This document shows positions 24,129 to 28,563 of a stretch of 28,563 nt of DNA, in pieces (the first letter of the stretch is position 1; the number at the start of each line of letters is the position of its first letter). The translations under genes and the position numbers were made by a program. The DNA lies in NCBI GenBank assembly GCA_000434675.1, contig HF988647.1, forward strand, positions 58,740 to 87,302, in the 5' to 3' direction. Source of the DNA: Faecalibacterium sp. CAG:1138 (lineage in GTDB: Bacteria; Bacillota; Clostridia; Christensenellales; CAG-917). The notes under the pieces were generated by a model, which ran no database searches, was not told the DNA's origin, and saw only the letters and a program-made list of their open reading frames with translations.

Positions 24129-24893
24129 ATGTTCGTCGAAATTTATTTTTTGAACAACTTCGCGGCAGACGCGTTTTTGCTTTATCTGACGTCCGTTTTC
24201 GGTCGGGGAAAGACAGAGGCGAAAAGGGTGGCGCTTTGCGCATTTTTCGGGGCGGTTTTGTCGCTTGCGTATCCGTACGTAGGCAAGCTGACCGTTCCTT
24301 ACAAAATCGCCGTGCTTCTGCTGACGGTGGCGGGGCTGAAAAAATACGACGGCGCAAGAGAGTATTTTTTGTCGGCGCTGATATTTTTCGGCGTAAGCTC
24401 GCTGACGGCGGGAGCTATGCTCGCCCTCGAGTGCATTGACGTGGGTTTCGACTACGGGGCGGTGAGCCTGACTCCGAAGCCGTTTTTGTTCTTCTCGTCG
24501 GCGCTGATCGTCGCTTACCTATGCGCGCAGTTGCGCGCGAGCGTGCGTTATGAGGCGAAAATCGCGCCTGTGGCGGTGGTTTGTACGGTTTTGAACAACG
24601 GAGCGACGATAACGGCCAGAGCGGTGTGGGACAGCGGCAACGGCCTTACGGAGCCGTTTACGGCAAAACCCGTGGTGATACTGAGCCGCGACCTTGCAAA
24701 AAAGCTCAGACTTACGCCCGACGGCGAGATAACGGCGACCACGGTTACGTCGTCGGGGAAGCTGGAAACCGCGGACGTGGAGTCCATAGAGGTGGACGGC
24801 CAAAGATTCGAAAGCGTCAGGGTGGCGGTGTCGCCGAAAAACTTCGAGGGATATAAAATCATATTGAACTGCGCGTTGAAGGAGGCCGCATGA
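24129..24893 (+). CDS. spoIIGA: SpoIIGA, membrane aspartic protease that activates pro-sigma-E
   Basis: Predicted 254 residues, shorter than the B. subtilis protein of about 309. The N-terminal half holds about five hydrophobic segments beginning FVEIYFLNNFAADAFLLYLTS, as in SpoIIGA. The C-terminal half carries the aspartic-protease motif AVWDSGNGL with catalytic Asp168. SpoIIGA sits in the mother-cell septal membrane and cleaves pro-sigma-E after a signal from the forespore (SpoIIR). The start at 24129 aligns with family N-termini but has no Shine-Dalgarno site. The stop overlaps the sigE ATG as ATGA, tying the protease to its substrate. Confidence 0.93.
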   Translation: MFVEIYFLNNFAADAFLLYLTSVFGRGKTEAKRVALCAFFGAVLSLAYPYVGKLTVPYKIAVLLLTVAGLKKYDGAREYFLSALIFFGVSSLTAGAMLALECIDVGFDYGAVSLTPKPFLFFSSALIVAYLCAQLRASVRYEAKIAPVAVVCTVLNNGATITARAVWDSGNGLTEPFTAKPVVILSRDLAKKLRLTPDGEITATTVTSSGKLETADVESIEVDGQRFESVRVAVSPKNFEGYKIILNCALKEAA

Positions 24894-25600
24894 AAACTTT
24901 GTTGAAATTGCTTAGAAAACTATTCGATTTTTTCAAGCTCACGCCGGACGGCAGGGTGGACTTTATTCTCGGCGGCGACGCGCTTCCGGCACCGCTGTCC
25001 GCAGAAGAGGAAGCCGAGGCTTTGAAAAAGCTCTCAAGCGGCGACGAGAGCGTGAAGAACGTCCTCGTGGAGCGCAATTTGCGCCTGGTGGTATATATTG
25101 CCAAAAAATTTGAGAATACTAATATCGACCTCGAGGACCTGGTGTCCGTGGGGACGATAGGGCTTATAAAAGCGGTGAACAGCTTCGACGCGGAAAAAAA
25201 CATCAAGCTTGCCACTTACGCCAGCCGCTGCATCGAAAACGAAATTCTGATGCATCTTCGCAAGGCCGTAAAAAGGAAAGCGGAAATATCGTTCGACGAA
25301 CCGCTGAATACCGATTTCGACGGCAACGTTCTGTTGCTGTCGGACGTTCTGGGAACCGACGGCGACGTCATCTATAAAGACGTCGAGGCGCAGACGGAAA
25401 AGGAAATTCTGGACAAGAGCTTCCAAAAGCTTTCGCCTCGGGAAAAGCGCATAATGGAGCTGCGCTTCGGCCTTTACGGCAACGAGGAAAAAACGCAGAA
25501 AGAAATCGCCGACATGCTCGGCATCAGTCAGAGCTACATTTCGAGGCTGGAAAAGAAGATAGTTTCCAGACTCAAAAAAGACATATCGAAATTAGTATGA
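24890..25600 (+). CDS. sigE: Pro-sigma-E, early mother-cell sigma factor
   Basis: Predicted 236 residues. The first 25 or so residues (MKTLLKLLRKLFDFFKL and on) form a membrane-seeking pro-sequence. Comparison with B. subtilis places the SpoIIGA cut near residues 24-26, just before ILGGDALPAPL. Sigma region 2 follows (ERNLRLVVYIAKKFENTNID, then LATYASRCIENEILM), then SFDEPLNTDFDGN, and the region 4 helix-turn-helix QKEIADMLGISQSYISRLEKK. It drives mother-cell genes after engulfment begins. GGAGG lies before the ATG inside spoIIGA. sigG follows after 42 nt. Confidence 0.97.
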   Translation: MKTLLKLLRKLFDFFKLTPDGRVDFILGGDALPAPLSAEEEAEALKKLSSGDESVKNVLVERNLRLVVYIAKKFENTNIDLEDLVSVGTIGLIKAVNSFDAEKNIKLATYASRCIENEILMHLRKAVKRKAEISFDEPLNTDFDGNVLLLSDVLGTDGDVIYKDVEAQTEKEILDKSFQKLSPREKRIMELRFGLYGNEEKTQKEIADMLGISQSYISRLEKKIVSRLKKDISKLV

Positions 25601-25642
25601 AATCAAGCTCGTTACATAAAAAACCGAAAGGAGGATTATGTG

Positions 25643-26437
25643 ATGAGCAAAATAGAGATAACTGCCGTGGACACTTCGACCTTGCCGAAGGTGGGCGCGG
25701 CGGAATGCGACGAACTCTTAAAAGCAGTCAAAAACGGCGACAAAGAGGCGAGGGATAAGTTTATAACCGCTAATTTAAGGCTCGTCCTCAGCGTGTGCAA
25801 GCGTTTTCGGCGCGACGGCGTCAGTCAGGACGATTTGTTTCAAATAGGCGCCGTAGGGCTTATAAAGGCCCTGAACAACTTCGACGTTTCGCAAAACGTT
25901 AAGTTTTCGACTTATGCGGTTCCGATGATAATCGGCGAAATACGCCGCGCTCTCCGCGACGTCAGCGGCATAAAGGTTACGCGCTCGGTCAGAGACACCG
26001 CCTATAAGGCGTTAAAGGCCAAAGAGAAGCTGACTTCCGAAGGGCGGGACAACGAGCCTTCGCTTGTGGAAATATCCGCGGAGATCGGCATACCTATATC
26101 CGAAATCGCCTGCGCGCTGGACGCCGTGTCCGACACCGTAAGCTACTTCGAGCCCGCTTTCGGCGATGACGGTGGCCTCACCGTTATGGATAAACTTACC
26201 GACGAAAAACAAAGCGAGGATAACTGGCTGGAAAACCTTGCCTTAAGGGGCGCGGGTCAGCGAATACCTAAAAGGGGCGCGGTTCAGCGAATACCTAAAA
26301 AAGAAAAACAGATTCTGTTTATGCGTTACTACCTCGGCAAAACCCAAGTGGAGATATCGAAGGCCGCGGGAATAAGCCAGGCGCAGGTGTCGAGAATAGA
26401 GAAGTCCGCAATCGACAAATTGAAATCTTATATGTAA
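25643..26437 (+). CDS. sigG: Sigma-G, late forespore sigma factor, with internal duplication
   Basis: Predicted 264 residues. The N-terminal VDTSTLP motif, region 2 (LRLVLSVCKRF, then VKFSTYAVPMIIGEIRRALRD), region 3 and the region 4 helix-turn-helix (KTQVEISKAAGISQAQVSR) all match sigma-G, which drives late forespore genes. AAGGAGG (25628-25634) is 8 nt before the ATG at 25643; a GTG at 25640 and an ATG-TGA start-stop at 25638 lie in between. Region 4 begins with two copies of a nine-residue unit, RGAGQRIPK and RGAVQRIPK, where homologues have one. All other conserved regions are intact and the frame is kept. No clear sigma-F promoter was seen in the 42-bp gap after sigE. Confidence 0.95.
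   Translation: MSKIEITAVDTSTLPKVGAAECDELLKAVKNGDKEARDKFITANLRLVLSVCKRFRRDGVSQDDLFQIGAVGLIKALNNFDVSQNVKFSTYAVPMIIGEIRRALRDVSGIKVTRSVRDTAYKALKAKEKLTSEGRDNEPSLVEISAEIGIPISEIACALDAVSDTVSYFEPAFGDDGGLTVMDKLTDEKQSEDNWLENLALRGAGQRIPKRGAVQRIPKKEKQILFMRYYLGKTQVEISKAAGISQAQVSRIEKSAIDKLKSYM
26245..26298 (+). repeat. 27-bp tandem duplication inside sigG
   Basis: Units 26245-26271 and 26272-26298 are identical except for one base (G to T at unit position 12). They add nine residues at the junction between sigma regions 3 and 4. The near-identity suggests a recent event. Confidence 0.9.
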
Positions 26438-26442
26438 AAATT

Positions 26443-26464
26443 TCCCCGATTTCGGGGATTTTTT
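26443..26464 (+). terminator. Intrinsic terminator after sigG
   Basis: TCCCCG/CGGGGA stem (26443-26448 with 26453-26458), 4-nt ATTT loop and six T (26459-26464), starting 6 nt after the sigG stop. Confidence 0.82.
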
Positions 26465-26744
26465 GTTTAATACCACCAGAACTATAACGGCCATAGTTTT
26501 GTGTGGGTTCTTAGTTTTTAAAGCATAAAGAAAAAGATATTTCAAGGAAAAAAACTGAAAAAAGTTGTATCTCTAATCTTGTTTATTTACAGCAATGTTT
26601 TTTGCCGTACGGGTAAACGTTGACATTCCGGCAGCATTTGCCTAAGAATAACGTGAAAATTTGAGAATAAACGTTAAATCTCCCCAAACGGGAGATTTTT
26701 GTGTGCTAAATTTGCAAGGGCAAGCTGTGCGTTTTGTGCCTAAA
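26465..26744. other. Intergenic region between sigG and ylmC, no firm gene
   Basis: About 280 bases. It holds an AACTAT/ATAGTT hairpin (near 26480-26500), a TTGACA at 26620-26625 with only a poor -10 (TAAGAA), and the terminator at 26676-26700. On the minus strand a frame ending at about 26587 encodes Cys-pairs (LGKCCRNVNVYPYGKKHCCK) but lacks a start with a ribosome site. A small RNA is possible; I cannot support one. Confidence 0.4.
26676..26700 (+). terminator. Orphan intrinsic terminator on the plus strand
   Basis: AAATCTCCC/GGGAGATTT stem (26676-26684 with 26690-26698), CAAAC loop and five T. The T-run faces right, towards the minus-strand ylmC. No plus-strand gene lies between it and the sigG terminator, so it either backs up that terminator or ends a small transcript. 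Confidence 0.75.
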
Positions 26745-27035
26745 TCATTGAATGGTGTCGGGCTCGGCGGCAAGGGCGGAAACCTGATTGCCGTTAAGTT
26801 CCACCAAAATGACGTCGCCGCCGATTTTTCGGACGCAGCGCCACGGAATGAATATGCTGTCGCCGGATACGGCGTTTTTGAAAAACTTTTTGCCGACAGG
26901 AACGATGAGGCCGAAAATCTGACCGCCGCAGGTGAAGGAAACGTCCACGATGTGGCCGAGGTCCTTGCCGTCGACGAGGTTGACGACGGTTTTGTTTTTC
27001 AGTTCGCAAAAAGTGTAGTCGGTGCATTTGTTCAT
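26745..27035 (-). CDS. ylmC: YlmC/YmxH-family sporulation protein (PRC-barrel fold)
   Basis: Predicted 96 residues. The pattern KTVVNLVDGKDLGHIVDVSF, then IFGLIVPVGKKFF, then IFIPWRCVRKIGGDVILVEL, matches the small PRC-barrel proteins of the YlmC/YmxH family, conserved among spore formers and annotated as sporulation proteins; the exact function is not known. GAGGGGG sits 7 nt before the ATG at 27035. In B. subtilis ylmC lies near sigG on the same strand; here it is next to sigG but inverted, with a possible sigma-K-type promoter. The gene symbol is by family resemblance. Confidence 0.85.
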   Translation of the reverse strand: MNKCTDYTFCELKNKTVVNLVDGKDLGHIVDVSFTCGGQIFGLIVPVGKKFFKNAVSGDSIFIPWRCVRKIGGDVILVELNGNQVSALAAEPDTIQ

Positions 27036-27056
27036 AATCGATCCCCCTCTTTAGGC

Positions 27057-27083
27057 TAAAATATGCCGAAAAAGCGAAATCGT
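27057..27083 (-). promoter_or_regulatory. Possible sigma-K-like promoter for ylmC
   Basis: On the minus strand CATATTTTA (27065-27057) fits CATAnnnTA and AC (27083-27082) lies 16 bp upstream. A sigma-A reading (TTGGAA, 18 bp, CATATT) is also possible, so the sigma factor is uncertain. Confidence 0.35.
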
Positions 27084-27094
27084 TTCCAAAATCT

Positions 27095-27123
27095 TTGACT
27101 TTTTTCAAAAAAACGACTAAAAT
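27095..27123 (+). promoter_or_regulatory. Sigma-A promoter for nrdR
   Basis: TTGACT (27095-27100), a 17-bp spacer and TAAAAT (27118-27123), about 25 nt before the nrdR ribosome site. Confidence 0.75.
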
Positions 27124-27155
27124 TTTAGATATAAAACACTTTGGAGCAATTTGAT

Positions 27156-27641
27156 ATGAAATGTATGTATTGCGGTTCGTTGGACAGCAAGGTTATCGAC
27201 AGCAGGCTGTCGGAGGACGGTACGTCCATCAGGAGAAGGCGAGAATGTACGTCGTGCGGCAAGCGTTTCACCACCTACGAAACGGTTGAGCAGACGCCGA
27301 TTATGGTCATCAAAAAAGGCGGCAATCGTCAGCTTTTCGATCCGAACAAAATCAGAATGGGGCTTTTGAAGGCTTGCGAAAAAAGGCCGGTTCCGATGGT
27401 GGAAATCGAACGCATGGTTTCCGACATCGAAAAGAGGGTGCACAACAGCCTGGAGCAGGAAATAACCTCTAATCAGATCGGCGACTACGTTATGGACGCC
27501 CTGAAAGAAGTGGACGAAGTCGCTTACGTTCGTTTTGCGTCGGTGCATCGCCAGTTCAAGGACATCAACACGCTTTTGTCCGAAATCGAAACCCTCGTCA
27601 AGCTGAAGGAAAGTCTGGAACAGCCGAAGAATAAAAAATGA
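27156..27641 (+). CDS. nrdR: NrdR, transcriptional repressor of ribonucleotide reductase genes
   Basis: Predicted 161 residues. The N-terminal zinc ribbon has Cys3, Cys6, Cys31 and Cys34 (MKCMYCG and CTSCGKRF), followed by the IRRRRE motif. An ATP-cone domain (about 48-138) senses ATP and dATP. NrdR binds NrdR boxes upstream of nrd operons; none of those operons is in this window. I use the ATG at 27156, which gives the standard N-terminus, with GGAG upstream; an in-frame TTG at 27141 precedes that site. The stop overlaps the next gene as ATGA. Confidence 0.97.
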   Translation: MKCMYCGSLDSKVIDSRLSEDGTSIRRRRECTSCGKRFTTYETVEQTPIMVIKKGGNRQLFDPNKIRMGLLKACEKRPVPMVEIERMVSDIEKRVHNSLEQEITSNQIGDYVMDALKEVDEVAYVRFASVHRQFKDINTLLSEIETLVKLKESLEQPKNKK

Positions 27642-28459
27642 AAACGTTCGTCTATAGCGGCAAGCCGCAAAAACTGTCAAGAGTGGTGGCCGAATGCGCG
27701 CCGGACGTGTCGTATAACGCTCTCAACAAGCTTCTGAGGAACAAGGACGTAAAGGTGGCGGGCGTAAGGGTGAACTCCGACGTCGTGGTGCAAAGCGGTT
27801 CGGAAATAGTTTTGTACAACAAGGAAGTGCCTGTCCGCGCGGTTTACGAAGATCACAACGTGTTCGTCGCTTATAAGCCGAAAGGGGTTCCGTCCGAGGG
27901 CGAAGGCGGGTTTGAAAATATCGTCAAAAACGCTTTTTCCGATCGTTACGTGCTTTGCCACAGATTGGACACCAACACCGACGGGCTTCTGGTTTTCGCC
28001 AAAAACAAAGACGCCGAGAAACAACTTTTCGACGCATTCAAACGTCGCTACGTTCATAAGTTCTATAAGGCGCACGTCTATGGCAAAGTCGCGGACAACG
28101 AAAAAACGCTTAAGGCGTATCTTCTGAAGGACGCCGAATCGGGCAGAGTTGCCGTCGTTTCCAGGCCGCAAAGGGGCGCGGAGGAGATTATCACGAAATA
28201 CGTCGTTTCCGAGCGCCTTCCCGAAAGCACCGTTTTGGACGTCGAGCTTGTAACGGGCAGGACGCACCAGATTCGCGCGCACCTTGCAAGCGTCGGGCAT
28301 TTCGTTTTGGGCGACGGCAAATACGGCCGCGACGATATCAATCGCCGCATGGGTTACAAAAAACAGCAGCTGACCGCCTATAAGCTCGTTTTTGATTTTC
28401 CGCCCGAAAGCCCGCTTGCATACCTTAACAAAAAAAATATAGAATACAGCAAATTTTAG
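27638..28459 (+). CDS. RluA-family RNA pseudouridine synthase
   Basis: Predicted 273 residues. An N-terminal S4-like RNA-binding stretch (about 12-60, with NKLLRNKDVKVAGVRVN) precedes the catalytic domain carrying HRLDTNTDG with the catalytic Asp111, then LVTGRTHQIRAHLA and GDGKYG. It should isomerise uridines in rRNA or tRNA; which site cannot be told from sequence, so I give no symbol. The ATG at 27638 overlaps the nrdR stop and no strong ribosome site is visible, so it is probably translated by coupling to nrdR. Confidence 0.92.
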   Translation: MKTFVYSGKPQKLSRVVAECAPDVSYNALNKLLRNKDVKVAGVRVNSDVVVQSGSEIVLYNKEVPVRAVYEDHNVFVAYKPKGVPSEGEGGFENIVKNAFSDRYVLCHRLDTNTDGLLVFAKNKDAEKQLFDAFKRRYVHKFYKAHVYGKVADNEKTLKAYLLKDAESGRVAVVSRPQRGAEEIITKYVVSERLPESTVLDVELVTGRTHQIRAHLASVGHFVLGDGKYGRDDINRRMGYKKQQLTAYKLVFDFPPESPLAYLNKKNIEYSKF

Positions 28460-28469
28460 CAAAAAAACC

Positions 28470-28498
28470 AAAAAACCGCAGCTATCTGCGGTTTTTTT
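28470..28498 (+). terminator. Intrinsic terminator after the pseudouridine synthase gene
   Basis: A 12-bp stem (AAAAAACCGCAG with CTGCGGTTTTTT) and CTAT loop, with seven T ending at 28498. It closes the nrdR operon; the A-tract makes it plausible in both directions. Confidence 0.88.
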
Positions 28499-28534
28499 GT
28501 AAGCTTGTCAGTAAAGCAACAATCACTTTCTTCG

Positions 28535-28553
28535 ATAGAAAAATGAGGCCACG
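28535..28553. repeat. Interspersed 19-bp repeat, copy 2
   Basis: Identical to 23614-23632 and, like it, placed shortly after an intrinsic terminator. The window ends 10 bases later within GC-rich sequence (CCGCCGTCCA), so the full extent of the element cannot be seen. Confidence 0.75.
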
Positions 28554-28563
28554 CCGCCGTCCA

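Noticed and set aside
26580..26650. Short Cys-rich peptide gene on the minus strand
   Set aside because: The frame has no ATG or GTG, and the only TTG lies in a terminator hairpin with no Shine-Dalgarno site, so it is noted but not called.

Overview
The window reads as chromosomal core DNA of an endospore-forming member of the Firmicutes, most likely a Clostridia-type lineage. The evidence is a contiguous spoIIGA-sigE-sigG locus, a YlmC/YmxH-family sporulation gene, a SpoVD-type PASTA penicillin-binding protein, and Firmicutes-style Shine-Dalgarno sites and sigma-A promoters. The DNPR motif in MurE predicts meso-diaminopimelate peptidoglycan. I cannot name the genus. No prophage, insertion sequence, CRISPR array, rRNA or tRNA was recognised; nearly all of it is housekeeping and sporulation DNA.

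Layout. (1) 1-8098, protein quality control: rqcH (minus strand) diverges from tig-clpP-clpX-lon-engB (plus strand), each side with its own good sigma-A promoter, and an intrinsic terminator follows engB. An 11-bp terminator-like hairpin lies inside the first codons of lon. (2) 8100-9666: a Cys-rich, probably spore-associated protein (minus) with a sigma-K-like promoter, divergent from a metallophosphoesterase. (3) 9921-23587, the division and cell-wall (dcw) cluster: mraZ-rsmH-(ftsL-position protein), terminator, spoVD-like gene with a sigma-E-like promoter, then murE-mraY-murD-ftsW-murA-divIB from a sigma-A promoter, terminator, then ftsA-ftsZ from a consensus-hexamer sigma-A promoter. murF, murG and murC are absent from their usual places. 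(4) 23588-24128: a 540-bp non-coding region with a repeat, a strongly structured segment, a dyad of perfect DnaA boxes and a Spo0A box, leading into (5) spoIIGA-sigE-sigG (24129-26437). sigG carries a 27-bp in-frame tandem duplication. (6) 26465-28498: ylmC on the minus strand, then nrdR and a RluA-family pseudouridine synthase on the plus strand. A second copy of the 19-bp repeat lies at the right edge.

How the genes work together. RqcH tags stalled nascent chains and, in Bacillus subtilis, ClpXP degrades them, so the divergent pair may be functionally linked. The dcw cluster makes lipid II precursors and the divisome; its spoVD-like member appears to be cut out as a separate sporulation transcription unit. 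The ftsZ/spoIIGA junction, with DnaA and Spo0A sites, is the most interesting regulatory region because it could tie chromosome replication to commitment to mother-cell sigma-E. All promoter, operator and terminator calls are by eye.
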